This document shows, piece after piece, positions 1 through 8,447 of a stretch of DNA of 64,000 bases (within the stretch, counting starts at the first letter, position 1; each line of letters opens with the position of its first letter). Both the position numbers and the translations under genes were made by a program. Source of the stretch: Sphingomonas phyllosphaerae 5.2 (GTDB lineage Bacteria; Pseudomonadota; Alphaproteobacteria; Sphingomonadales; Sphingomonadaceae). The stretch spans positions 1-64,000 of the forward strand of contig NZ_ATTI01000001.1 of NCBI RefSeq assembly GCF_000419605.1, written 5' to 3'. Under the pieces are notes generated by a model that saw nothing but the letters and a program-made list of their open reading frames with translations, made no database searches and was not told the DNA's origin.

Positions 1-182
1 AAGCTACGACCGCCGCCGAAACCGCCGCCGCCGCTGCCGCGATCCTCGAAGCCGCCACCGAAGCCGCCGCCGCCGAAACCACTGCCGCCGCCGCCGAAAT
101 CGTCACTGCCGCCGCCGAAACCATCGCGCTTGTCGCGCCCACGCCCGCCGCGCTGCCCGCGGCCGCCCTTGTCGTAACCCAT
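1..182 (-). CDS. Cold-shock family protein with Gly-rich N-terminal extension (5' part only)
   Basis: The minus strand opens with ATG at 182 and reads MGYDKGGRGQRGG..., then Gly/Phe-rich blocks (GFGGGSDDF, GGGFGGG) for 60 codons until the window edge. This N-terminus matches what I know of sphingomonad CspA-type proteins, where a basic, Gly-rich low-complexity segment precedes the RNA-binding cold-shock domain. The domain itself would lie outside the window, so the assignment is by inference from the N-terminus only. Other Gly-rich RNA-binding or secreted proteins remain possible. There is no signal peptide. An AGGG sequence lies just upstream of the start. Confidence 0.55.
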   Translation of the reverse strand, partial: MGYDKGGRGQRGGRGRDKRDGFGGGSDDFGGGGSGFGGGGFGGGFEDRGSGGGGFGGGRS

Positions 183-451
183 AACCCTGTTCGTCTTCCC
201 GGTCCGCCCGAACACTTCCATCAGGGCCACGCGCAGGACGGCGAACGCGGCTCCCTGGGCACAGGACCTACTGCGCCTCAACCGTCCCCATAGCCCATCT
301 TCGGCTATCCTGCGAATCGTTTTGCGCATCTTTTCCGGCACGAACCGTCGATTGCCGCGGACCGGTCGCATTGTTGCCACGTTCCGTCGTGCCCGCACGT
401 GCGACTCACGAAGCGATTGAGCCGCGCGGGTCGGCCCGCTACAGGCCGGTC
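183..451. other. Divergent intergenic region, cold-shock gene / rnd
   Basis: About 270 bases without a convincing gene separate the divergent cold-shock and RNase D genes, so promoters for both should lie here. An in-frame ATG at 371 would extend RNase D by 27 residues, but the extension is Arg/Pro-rich and does not resemble the family. I could not pick out a confident -35/-10 pair. Confidence 0.4.
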
Positions 452-1072
452 ATGGCTGTACATCTGCATGAGGAAGACTTGCCGGGCGACGTGTTCGCTC
501 CCGGCGCCGCGATCGCGGTGGATACCGAGACGATGGGGCTCATCACCCCGCGCGACCGGCTGTGCCTGGTGCAATTGTCCGATGGCGGCGGCGACGAGCA
601 TCTCGTGCGCTTCTCGCCCGGCAGCGACTATGCCGCGCCGGTGCTGCGGGCGGTGCTGGCCGATCCGGCGCGGCTGAAGCTGTATCATTTCGGCCGGTTC
701 GATATCGCGGCGCTGCGCCACTATCTGAATGTCGTGGCGGCGCCCGTCTATTGCACCAAGATCGCGTCGCGGTTGGTGCGGACCTACACCGATCGCCACG
801 GGCTGAAGGAACTGGTGCGCGAATTGCTGGGTCAGGACATCTCGAAGCAGCAGCAGTCGTCCGACTGGGGCGGGCCGGTGCTGAGCGACGCGCAGCGCGA
901 CTATGCCGCATCCGACGTTCGTTACCTGCACCGTCTGCGCGAAGAGCTCGATCGCCGGCTGGCGCGCGAGGGGCGCACCGAATTGGCGCAGGCGTGCTTC
1001 GATTTCCTGCCGGCACGTGCCGAACTGGACCTGGCGGGCTGGCCCGAGGTGGACATCTTCGCACATGTCTGA
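452..1072 (+). CDS. rnd: Ribonuclease D, short form (3'-5' exonuclease)
   Basis: A 206-residue DEDD-superfamily exonuclease that trims RNA 3' ends. The first acidic motif is DTE at residues 24-26 (AVDTETMGL), the second Asp sits in the HFGRFDIAAL region, and the third motif is YAASDVRYL. The protein is about half the length of E. coli RNase D because it lacks the HRDC domains, which is usual in alphaproteobacteria. I chose ATG 452 rather than 371 because family members start directly before the EEDLP-like segment. Its last codons overlap the start of lptC, so the two are probably translationally coupled and co-transcribed with the lpt genes. Confidence 0.9.
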   Translation: MAVHLHEEDLPGDVFAPGAAIAVDTETMGLITPRDRLCLVQLSDGGGDEHLVRFSPGSDYAAPVLRAVLADPARLKLYHFGRFDIAALRHYLNVVAAPVYCTKIASRLVRTYTDRHGLKELVRELLGQDISKQQQSSDWGGPVLSDAQRDYAASDVRYLHRLREELDRRLAREGRTELAQACFDFLPARAELDLAGWPEVDIFAHV

Positions 1073-1697
1073 GGTCGCGCTGCGCGTGCGGTCCGAACGG
1101 CAACGCTGGGCCCAGCCCGGCGGGCGGCACGATCGCATCATCGCGATCGCCAACCGCGCGCTGCCCGTTTCGATCGGCGTGCTGTTCGCGTTTCTGGTCA
1201 TGGCACCGCTGACGATGGGCGGCGACGCATCGTTCGTGCTCGACAAGAACCGGGTCGCGGTCGCCAAGGAGCGGATGAAGCTCCAGCAGGCGCGTTACCG
1301 TGGCACCGATGCCAAGGGGCAGCCGTTCGAGCTGGATGCCGGCTCGGCGATCCAGAAGAGTTCGGCGGAGCCGATCGTGCGCATCGCCGACCTCGCCGCG
1401 GCGGTGAAACTGTCGGACGGCCCGGCGACGATGACCGCGCCGACCGGCCGCTACGACATGGACAGCGAGCAGGTGAACGTCGACGGCCCGATCAAGGTGC
1501 GCGGTCCCAACAACTACACGCTCGACACCAACAATGCGGTGGTCGACCTCAAGACGCGCAAGCTGCGTTCCACCGGGACGGCGAGCGGCACCGTGCGGCA
1601 GGGCACGTTCCGCGGCGACCGGATGAGCGCCGACCTGGAAGCGCGCTCCGTCACGCTCGACGGCAATGCGCGCTTGCGGTTCACCCCGAGACGATAG
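1065..1697 (+). CDS. lptC: LPS export ABC transporter periplasmic protein LptC
   Basis: A 210-residue bitopic inner-membrane protein with a cytoplasmic N-terminus of about 30 residues, one membrane span at roughly residues 33-50, and a periplasmic beta-jellyroll (YrbK/LptC family) that hands LPS from LptB2FG to LptA. The start at 1065 overlaps the rnd stop. The following lptA and lptB genes make the assignment firm. The sequence itself is divergent, as LptC usually is, so context carries much of the weight. Confidence 0.88.
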   Translation: MSEVALRVRSERQRWAQPGGRHDRIIAIANRALPVSIGVLFAFLVMAPLTMGGDASFVLDKNRVAVAKERMKLQQARYRGTDAKGQPFELDAGSAIQKSSAEPIVRIADLAAAVKLSDGPATMTAPTGRYDMDSEQVNVDGPIKVRGPNNYTLDTNNAVVDLKTRKLRSTGTASGTVRQGTFRGDRMSADLEARSVTLDGNARLRFTPRR

Positions 1698-1710
1698 AGA
1701 AGCCCTCCGC

Positions 1711-2244
1711 ATGTCGCGCCCAGCCGCCTTTGCCTTCCTGTCGCTCATCGCCGCTCCGGCGGCCGCGCAGACGCGCCACGACACCAATGCTCCGATCGAC
1801 TTCGGGGCCGATCATATCGAGTTGCAGGATCGCGCCAATCGCGCGGTGCTCGCGGGCAACGTCAAGGTTCGGCAGGGCGCGATGACGCTGACCGCGCAGC
1901 GGATGACCGTCGCCTACACCGGTCAGGTGATCGGCGGCAATCCGCAGGTCTCGCGCCTCGACGCGAGTGGCGGGGTGACGGTGGTACGGCCTGACCAGAC
2001 CGCACGTAGCCAGTTCGGCGTCTATGACCTGAACCGCCGCGTCATCACGATGCTGGGGTCGGTGCGGCTGACGCAGGCCGGCAACACCGTGAACGGCGGG
2101 CGGCTGACCATCAACCTCGACACCGGGCGGGCCGTGATCGACGGATCGTCGGTGGCGGGTGGCGGCACCGGTAGCGGCGGCACCACGACGCAGGCCCCGA
2201 ACGGCCGCGTGACCGGCACCTTCTCGGTGCCCAAGCGCAACTGA
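1711..2244 (+). CDS. lptA: LPS transport periplasmic protein LptA
   Basis: A 177-residue OstA/LptA-family protein with a signal peptide (about residues 1-20, ending PAAAQ). The mature part shows the repeated beta-jellyroll signature, with segments such as DHIELQDRANRAVLAGNVKV and a second V-T-M-LGSVRLTQAGNTV block. Monomers stack to form the periplasmic bridge for LPS. The gene begins 13 bases after lptC. The C-terminal 20 residues are Gly/Thr-rich and probably disordered. Confidence 0.9.
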   Translation: MSRPAAFAFLSLIAAPAAAQTRHDTNAPIDFGADHIELQDRANRAVLAGNVKVRQGAMTLTAQRMTVAYTGQVIGGNPQVSRLDASGGVTVVRPDQTARSQFGVYDLNRRVITMLGSVRLTQAGNTVNGGRLTINLDTGRAVIDGSSVAGGGTGSGGTTTQAPNGRVTGTFSVPKRN

Positions 2245-2284
2245 TCGCGCGGTCGGGGCGCGGTGGGGCTTCACGCCCGCGCCT

Positions 2285-2300
2285 GCTTCATGCATGAAGC
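2285..2300. promoter_or_regulatory. Perfect 16-bp palindrome between lptA and lptB
   Basis: GCTTCATGCATGAAGC is a perfect inverted repeat 40 bases after the lptA stop and 59 bases before lptB. It could be an operator or the stem of a weak transcriptional pause. An AT-rich stretch with a TATAAC-like hexamer follows at about 2327-2333, so a secondary promoter for lptB-rpoN is possible. Nothing in the sequence identifies the binding protein. Confidence 0.35.
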
Positions 2301-2358
2301 CTGCCAATCACGCGCGCGTTAGCGAAAATATAACCCCGTTCTGGGAAGGCGAAGCACG

Positions 2359-3153
2359 ATGGACGGCACGACCACATCGCTGGATCACCAGGAACTGACC
2401 CGCGTGGCGCCGATCCACGAGGCGGAGGTCGGCAGCGGGCTGCAGGTCGTGTCGATCGCCAAAAGCTATGACAAGCGCGTCGTGCTGACGGACGTGTCGG
2501 TGTCCGTCGGGCGTGGCGAGGTGATCGGGCTGCTCGGCCCGAACGGTGCCGGCAAGACGACCTGCTTCTATTCGGTGATGGGGCTGGTGAAGCCCGATTC
2601 GGGCCGCATCATGCTGGACGGCGACGACATCACCGGATTGCCGATGTACCGCCGCGCGATCCTCGGGCTTGGCTATCTGCCGCAGGAGACGTCGATCTTC
2701 CGCGGGCTGACGATCGAGAAGAACATATCGACCGTCCTCGAACTCGCCGAGCCCGACGCCGCCGCGCGCACCGAGAAGCTGGAGCGCCTGCTCGACGACT
2801 TCGGCCTCGCCCGGTTGCGCGACGCGCCGGCGATGGCGTTGTCCGGCGGGGAGCGGAGGCGCGCCGAGATCGCACGTGCCCTGGCCGCCGACCCATCGAT
2901 CATGCTGCTTGACGAGCCGTTCGCAGGCATCGATCCGATCTCGATCGCCGATATCCGCAACCTGGTCTGTCAGTTGAAGGAACGCGGTATCGGTGTGCTG
3001 ATCACCGACCACAACGTTCGCGAGACGCTCGACATCGTCGATCGCGCCTACATCATCTACGATGGCAAGGTCCTGTTCACCGGCAGCCCGGAGGAACTGG
3101 TGCGCGACGAAAACGTCCGCCGGCTCTACCTGGGCGAGGACTTCGCGCTGTAG
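2359..3153 (+). CDS. lptB: LPS export ABC transporter ATP-binding protein LptB
   Basis: A 264-residue ABC ATPase that powers LPS extraction with LptF/LptG. Walker A is GPNGAGKT at residues 60-67, the signature is LSGGERRRAEIARAL, and Walker B is IMLLDEPFAGIDPIS, where the FAGIDP wording is characteristic of LptB. An N-terminal extension of about 25 residues precedes the usual start. The gene sits 114 bases after lptA and about 90 bases before rpoN, the conserved proteobacterial order. Confidence 0.95.
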   Translation: MDGTTTSLDHQELTRVAPIHEAEVGSGLQVVSIAKSYDKRVVLTDVSVSVGRGEVIGLLGPNGAGKTTCFYSVMGLVKPDSGRIMLDGDDITGLPMYRRAILGLGYLPQETSIFRGLTIEKNISTVLELAEPDAAARTEKLERLLDDFGLARLRDAPAMALSGGERRRAEIARALAADPSIMLLDEPFAGIDPISIADIRNLVCQLKERGIGVLITDHNVRETLDIVDRAYIIYDGKVLFTGSPEELVRDENVRRLYLGEDFAL

Positions 3154-3244
3154 GCCATGGAGGTGCCCGCTGCCCGGATCTTGCATCGCAAGCACGCCTC
3201 GGTAGCCGCGGGTGCCAGTCTTCGACCGGGCGGCGTCTGACAGC

Positions 3245-4717
3245 ATGAGCCTCGCCCCGCGTCTCGATCTGCGCCAGTCGCAATCGCTGGTGATGACGCC
3301 GCAGCTCCAGCAGGCGATCAAGCTGCTGGCGCTGAGCAACCTGGAGATCGAAGGCGTCATCGCCGAGGAGCTGGAGCGCAACCCGCTGCTCGACGCCACC
3401 AGCGGCAGCGAGGATACGCCCGAAGCCCCTGCCCCCGCCGAAACGCCGACCCGCGACGAACCCGCCGGCGCCGACGAACTGGTGATGGCGGGCGAGGCCG
3501 CGGGCGAATCGCTCGACGTCGACATCGCCGCCGAACGGTTCGATGATTCGCCCTCCGATCATGCCGGCCTCTCGTCCAGCGCCGCGCCCACCAGCGGCTC
3601 CGGCGAGGCACCCGATCTCGACTCGTTCGCCGACACCAGCGAGAGCCTCGCCGACGTGCTGCTTGCGCAGGCCGGCGCGACCTTCGACGAGGCGGAATTT
3701 TTCATCGCGCGCGCGCTGATCGACCAGATCGACGAGGCCGGTTACCTGCGCGCCGCGGTCGACGACATTGCGGCGCGGCTCGGGGTGCAGACCGACCGCG
3801 TCGCAGCGGTGCTGGCGGCGATCCAGCGGTTCGAACCGACCGGCGTCGGCGCGCGAGACCTGGCCGAGTGCCTCGCGATCCAGGCGCGCGAAGCGGATCG
3901 CTACGATCCGTGCATGGCGCGACTGCTCGATCACCTCGACCTGCTGGCGCGCGGCGACATCACCCGGCTCAAGCGGCTGTGCCAGGTGGACGACGAGGAT
4001 ATGGCGGACATGATCCGCGAGCTGCGCGCCTATGATCCCAAGCCCGGCTGCCGCTATGGCGGCGATCCGCCCGCGCCGGTGATACCGGACCTGTCGGTGA
4101 CGCGCACCGCGCGCGGCTGGGCGATCGAGCTGAACGCCGCCACGCTGCCGCGCGTGCTGGTCAACAAGGGCTATTACCACGAGCTTGCCGGCGGCGCGCA
4201 GGACAAGGCCGGGAAGGTATGGCTCGCCGAGAAGCTGGCCAGTGCGAACTGGCTGGTCAAGGCGCTCGACCAGCGGCAGCGCACGATCATCCGCGTCGCG
4301 ACCGAGATCGTGCGTCAGCAGGAAGCATTCTTCCTGCGCGGCGTCGCGCACCTGCGTCCACTGACGCTGCGCCAGGTCGCCGATGCGATCGACCTGCATG
4401 AATCGACCGTCAGCCGCGTGACGAGCAACAAATACCTGACCTGCGCGCGCGGCGTGTTCGAGCTGAAATACTTCTTCACCTCGGCGATCGCTGCGGCCGA
4501 CGGCGGCGACGCGGTGTCGGCCGAGGCGGTCAAAAGCGCGATCCGGGCATTGATCGCCGGCGAAGGCGCGACGATCCTTTCCGACGACACGCTGGTCGAG
4601 CAGCTGAACGCGAAGGGCTTCGACATCGCGCGTCGCACCGTCGCCAAATATCGCGAAGCGATGGGGATCGGCAGCTCGGTCCAGCGCCGCCGCGCCCGCA
4701 CGCTTCAGGGCGTTTGA
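3245..4717 (+). CDS. rpoN: RNA polymerase sigma-54 factor RpoN
   Basis: A 490-residue sigma-54. The Gln/Leu-rich activator-responsive region I (LDLRQSQSLVMTPQLQQAI) is at the N-terminus. It is followed by an acidic Ala/Pro-rich linker (about residues 50-130), the core-binding domain, a helix-turn-helix near residue 390 and the RpoN box ARRTVAKYRE near the C-terminus, which recognises the -24 element. A GTG at 3212 would add 11 residues, but the ATG at 3245 gives the family-typical MSLAPRLDL start. The genes usually found downstream (hpf, ptsN) are about 48 kb away here. Confidence 0.95.
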   Translation: MSLAPRLDLRQSQSLVMTPQLQQAIKLLALSNLEIEGVIAEELERNPLLDATSGSEDTPEAPAPAETPTRDEPAGADELVMAGEAAGESLDVDIAAERFDDSPSDHAGLSSSAAPTSGSGEAPDLDSFADTSESLADVLLAQAGATFDEAEFFIARALIDQIDEAGYLRAAVDDIAARLGVQTDRVAAVLAAIQRFEPTGVGARDLAECLAIQAREADRYDPCMARLLDHLDLLARGDITRLKRLCQVDDEDMADMIRELRAYDPKPGCRYGGDPPAPVIPDLSVTRTARGWAIELNAATLPRVLVNKGYYHELAGGAQDKAGKVWLAEKLASANWLVKALDQRQRTIIRVATEIVRQQEAFFLRGVAHLRPLTLRQVADAIDLHESTVSRVTSNKYLTCARGVFELKYFFTSAIAAADGGDAVSAEAVKSAIRALIAGEGATILSDDTLVEQLNAKGFDIARRTVAKYREAMGIGSSVQRRRARTLQGV

Positions 4718-4721
4718 GCGC

Positions 4722-6161
4722 CTAGCCGACCGGCATCGGCTTTGCCGCGGGTTCGCAATCCGCCATCGCCTTTTCCGCGCCTTCGGGCGGCGCCGCCGGC
4801 AACCGCCCGCGCCGCCAACCGCCGTGGCGATAATAGCCGATCATCAGCAACATCGACCCCATCGATCCGGCCGGGAAGCTCCACCAGATCGCGTCGGATC
4901 CCCATGACGGTTCCAGCCCCGCCGCCATCCCCAGCCGGAGCGGGAACATCGCCGCCGCCAGGATCACCAGCGGACCGATGACGGCGCCGTTGGCGCGCAC
5001 CGTGGCGGACAGCACCATCGAGACGCCGAACAGCACGAAGCTCCATCCCGCGATCAGGTTGATCCGCGTCGCGATGCCGACGGCGGCGCTGTCCTGCCCG
5101 AGGAACAGCCACAGGATATGCCGGTCGAGCACCGTCAGGATCGCGACCAGACCGCCGGTCAGCGCCAGATTGGTGAGGATGCCGACGCGCGTGATCCGCC
5201 CCACCCTGTCCCATGCCCCTGCGCCGATGTTCTGCGCGGCCATCGCGCTGACGGCTGCACCCACCGCCATCGCGGGCATCTGCACGTAGGTCCATAGCTG
5301 GTTCGCGGCGCCGTAAGCAGCGGTGGTCGCGGTGCCGTGGCGGTTGACGAGCCCGATCATCGCCAGCGCCGAGGTCGAGACGACCAGCATCTGCAACCCC
5401 ATCGGCACGCCCTTGATCACGATCGTACGCAGCAGCGCGCGGTCGGGCACGATGTAGCGCCACTCCGCGCCACGCAGCCGGATCGGCAGGTCGCGGGCAT
5501 AGATGAAGACGAGCAGCGCGACGAGCGACACGCCATTGGCGATCAGTGTGGCGAGCGCCGATCCCTCGATCCCCAGCGCCGGGATCGGGCCGAACCCGCG
5601 GATCAGCAGCGGATTCAGCGCGACATCGACCACCGAGCCCAACGCCATGAACTTCAGCGGCGTGATCGAATCGCCCGTACCCCGCAGCGCCATCGTCAGC
5701 AGCACCGTCAGGAACCCCGGCACCATCGCCACAAAGATCACGCGCAGATAGGCGAGCGCGAGCGGATAGACCTCTGCCGGAGTCGCCAGTACGCGCAGGA
5801 TCGCCGGCGCCGCGAACAGCCCGACAACGACGGTCGCGATCGACAGCACGGTGAACAGCCCAAGCGAGGTGCCGAGCACGCGCCGCATCGCGTCCACGTC
5901 GCGCCGTCCCATGTTCTGCCCGATCAGGATCGTGGCGGCCATGCCGAAGCCGAAGACCGCCGCGATCAGCAGGAACATGATGATGTTGGCGTTCGTGGTC
6001 GCGGCCAGCGCGCGCTCGCCCAGGAATTGCCCGATCCATATCGCGTTGATCGAGCCGTTGAGCGATTGCAGGATGCTGGAGCCAAGCGTCGGCAGCGCGA
6101 ACAGCAGCAGGGTGCGCCCGATCGGTCCGGTGGTCAGATCCCGTTGCGGCGCGCGTCCCAT
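4722..6161 (-). CDS. MATE family efflux transporter
   Basis: A 479-residue polytopic membrane protein with about 12 predicted spans in two homologous halves, fitting the multidrug and toxic-compound extrusion family (cation-driven export). The N-terminal half starts GPIGRTLLLFALPTLGSSIL, typical of MatE domains, with the ALRGTGDS motif near residue 160. The start at 6161 (MGRAPQRDL) was preferred over a much longer Arg-rich open frame. The last 30 residues are a cytoplasmic charged tail. It converges on rpoN with only 4 bases between the stops. The substrate cannot be told from the sequence. Confidence 0.9.
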   Translation of the reverse strand: MGRAPQRDLTTGPIGRTLLLFALPTLGSSILQSLNGSINAIWIGQFLGERALAATTNANIIMFLLIAAVFGFGMAATILIGQNMGRRDVDAMRRVLGTSLGLFTVLSIATVVVGLFAAPAILRVLATPAEVYPLALAYLRVIFVAMVPGFLTVLLTMALRGTGDSITPLKFMALGSVVDVALNPLLIRGFGPIPALGIEGSALATLIANGVSLVALLVFIYARDLPIRLRGAEWRYIVPDRALLRTIVIKGVPMGLQMLVVSTSALAMIGLVNRHGTATTAAYGAANQLWTYVQMPAMAVGAAVSAMAAQNIGAGAWDRVGRITRVGILTNLALTGGLVAILTVLDRHILWLFLGQDSAAVGIATRINLIAGWSFVLFGVSMVLSATVRANGAVIGPLVILAAAMFPLRLGMAAGLEPSWGSDAIWWSFPAGSMGSMLLMIGYYRHGGWRRGRLPAAPPEGAEKAMADCEPAAKPMPVG

Positions 6162-6225
6162 CCCGTTTCCCCGTCCCTTGCCGCGGCGGTGTAGCCCGCT
6201 TCGCGGCCGGGCGACAGCGGAACGG

Positions 6226-6606
6226 TCAGCGGCCGTCGCGCACCGGCGCAGGGGCGCGCTCGTCGCGGTCGCGCAGGTCGTCGCCGGCACCCTGCAATGC
6301 CGCCCCGGCGCGATCACGCGCGGTGTCGGCGCGGCGGCGCACCTCGTCCTCCAGCCGATCCGAGGCGGCGTCGATCCGGTCCGCGGCCCGATCGAGCTGG
6401 TCCGCCGCCAGCCCGTCGACGCGGTTGGCGACATGGTTGGCGAGCGTGTCGGTAAGCCCGTCGACGCTTTGCGCGACATTGTCCGACGCGCGCTCGACAT
6501 CGGCGGCGATGGCGTTGCCGGTCCGCTCCGCGTGATCCTCGGCGCGATCCGAACAGGCGGCCAGCGCCAATGCGGTCAGCGGGACGATCAGGGCAAGCGT
6601 CTTCAT
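6226..6606 (-). CDS. Small putative lipoprotein, helical
   Basis: A 126-residue protein with a lipoprotein signal (lipobox LAAC, acylated Cys at about residue 18). The rest is a heptad-like, Asp/Ala/Arg-rich helical repeat (AADVERASDNVAQSVDGL, DQLDRAADRIDAASDRLEDEV) with a Pro-containing C-terminus. This composition resembles entericidin-like or envelope-stress lipoproteins, but I do not recognise a named family. It lies between the amidotransferase-like gene and the MATE gene, all on the same strand. Confidence 0.65.
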   Translation of the reverse strand: MKTLALIVPLTALALAACSDRAEDHAERTGNAIAADVERASDNVAQSVDGLTDTLANHVANRVDGLAADQLDRAADRIDAASDRLEDEVRRRADTARDRAGAALQGAGDDLRDRDERAPAPVRDGR

Positions 6607-6662
6607 GGTCGGTCTCCGTCGGATGGTACGCGATCAATTCGCCAGCGCGCAGCTTTGTTGCG

Positions 6663-7403
6663 TCAGTGTCCGCGCAGCGCGCGTCCGATCAGCGTGAAGA
6701 ACGCGCGGCTGCCGTCGCTGTTGTCGACGTCCCATTCGGGATGCCATTGCACCGCCAGCACGTCGGCGCCGCACGGGCGTGCCGCCACCGCCTCGATTAC
6801 GCCGTCCTCGCTGGACAGCGCCTCGACCGACAGCCCGCTTCCCAGTCGCTCGATCGCCTGCTCGTGCACCGAGTGCACCGACAGCCGCCGCGCGCCCGTC
6901 GCCTGCGCCAATACGCCACCGTCCGTGAGCCGCACATCGTGGCGATGATCGAACAGGGCGGCATAGTCGCTCTGGTCCCACCCGCCACGCAAATGCCGGC
7001 CGCAGCATCTCTCGCCCGACAGCGTACCGCCGAACAGCACGTTGATCTCCTGCATCCCGCGGCAGATCCCGAACACCGGCTTGCCCGCTCCGATCATCGC
7101 GTCGGCGAGCGTCAGCGCCACCTCGTCACGTTCGTGATCGAGCGTGCCGCCGTCCGCATCGCTCTCCGCGCCGTACCGCGTCGGCGCGACGTTCGAGCGC
7201 GATCCGGTCAGCAACAGGCCGTCGAGATGCCCGGCCACCACCCGCGCATCACATGCCGCGGCGATCGCCGGGACCAGCAGCACGCACGCGTCCGATATGC
7301 GCGCCAACGGCGCGACGAAGCGGCTCGCCGCGACCTGCACCGGGCGTTGCGCCACTTCATTGCAGCACAATACGCCGATCACCGGCTTGCGCGCCTCACG
7401 CAT
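6663..7403 (-). CDS. Class I glutamine amidotransferase-like hydrolase (peptidase C26, PuuD-like)
   Basis: A 246-residue protein of the gamma-glutamyl-gamma-aminobutyrate hydrolase family. The nucleophile is Cys114 in FGICRGMQ, and the His-Glu pair is in QWHPEW near residue 215. Family members hydrolyse gamma-glutamyl amides, for example in putrescine breakdown. No puuA/B/C genes are nearby, so the substrate is open. ATG 7403 lies inside the end of the serine acetyltransferase gene (8-base overlap), which implies a two-gene operon. Confidence 0.85.
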   Translation of the reverse strand: MREARKPVIGVLCCNEVAQRPVQVAASRFVAPLARISDACVLLVPAIAAACDARVVAGHLDGLLLTGSRSNVAPTRYGAESDADGGTLDHERDEVALTLADAMIGAGKPVFGICRGMQEINVLFGGTLSGERCCGRHLRGGWDQSDYAALFDHRHDVRLTDGGVLAQATGARRLSVHSVHEQAIERLGSGLSVEALSSEDGVIEAVAARPCGADVLAVQWHPEWDVDNSDGSRAFFTLIGRALRGH

Positions 7404-8340
7404 CGCGCAGGTCCTCGCGGACGCGCCAACCGACTGCATCGTCCAGCACCAGCGCCTCCGGCTGCACCACCGTTCGTCCGGCCGGCACGTCGTCCAGCAG
7501 CCACACGTTACCGCCGATCATCGCGCCCTGCCCGATGGTCACCCGCCCGAGGATCGTCGCCCCGGCATAGATCACCACGTCGTCCTCCACGATCGGGTGT
7601 CGCGCGTAGCGGGTGCGCGGCCGGTCGGGATCATCGCCGCGCGGGGTGCGCGCGCCGAGCGTGACGTGCTGGTAAAGCCGGACGCGCTCGCCGATGATCG
7701 CGGTCTCGCCGATCACGACGCCGGTGCCATGGTCGATGAAGAACGATGCGCCGATCGTCGCGCCGGGGTGAATGTCGATGCCGGTCCGCTCGTTGGCGAG
7801 TTCCGACACCAGCCGCGCCACGATCGGCGCACCCAGTTCATAGAGCGGGTGCGCGATGCGATGATGCAGGCTGGCGATCGCGCCGGGATAGCAGACGAGG
7901 ATCTCGTCGGCACTGCGCGCGGCGGGGTCACCCAGGAACGCCGCCTCCACGTCGCTGTCGATCAGGCGCCGCACATCGCCGAGGCCGGCGACGAACAGCC
8001 GCACGATCGTCGCCGGCTGGTCGGGGTCGAAGCGGCCGCTGCTTGCCTCCGCCTGCCAATAGCCGAGTTCGGCGGCGATCTCGCGCTCCAGCTCGGTGAC
8101 CGCGGCGAGCAGCTTGGCGGCGACGAAGCTATCCTCGTCCGCCGGCACGCCGCGAAAGTGTCCGAGCCGGCGCGGATAGAGGGCTGCGGCGAGCAGTTCG
8201 ACCACCCGCTCCATCGCGCCGCGCGACGGGAAACTGGCGGGATCGTGCCCCGCATCGTGGCGCGTGCGCCAGTCGTGACGGGCGCTGCGCAACGCTGCAA
8301 GCGCATCGGTGACCGGTACGCCGCCGGCAGATCGGGTCAT
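7396..8340 (-). CDS. Serine O-acetyltransferase (EpsC/SrpH type)
   Basis: A 314-residue enzyme that makes O-acetylserine from serine and acetyl-CoA, the first step of cysteine synthesis. The N-terminal half is the helical SAT domain and the C-terminal half is a left-handed hexapeptide beta-helix (DIHPGATIG, DHGTGVVIGETAIIG, ARHPIVEDDVVIYAGATILG). It is longer than E. coli CysE and fits the EpsC subgroup. ATG 8340 has a good AAAGGA ribosome site 6 bases upstream, so I prefer it to the ATGs at 8364. It overlaps the downstream C26 hydrolase gene. Confidence 0.9.
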   Translation of the reverse strand: MTRSAGGVPVTDALAALRSARHDWRTRHDAGHDPASFPSRGAMERVVELLAAALYPRRLGHFRGVPADEDSFVAAKLLAAVTELEREIAAELGYWQAEASSGRFDPDQPATIVRLFVAGLGDVRRLIDSDVEAAFLGDPAARSADEILVCYPGAIASLHHRIAHPLYELGAPIVARLVSELANERTGIDIHPGATIGASFFIDHGTGVVIGETAIIGERVRLYQHVTLGARTPRGDDPDRPRTRYARHPIVEDDVVIYAGATILGRVTIGQGAMIGGNVWLLDDVPAGRTVVQPEALVLDDAVGWRVREDLRDA

Positions 8341-8447
8341 GGGCCGTCCTTTCGCGGCCATCATATCCTACCGATCGAATAGGTCTTGAAAGAAGCACAT
8401 TACCCGCCCCCAAGCTGTGCTGCCCCGTCAGCCGCGGCGATCCGCAC

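Noticed and set aside
1-180. Repeated CCGCCGCCG units as a CRISPR or satellite
   Set aside because: They are Gly codons of the cold-shock protein on the minus strand; no spacers or constant repeat length.
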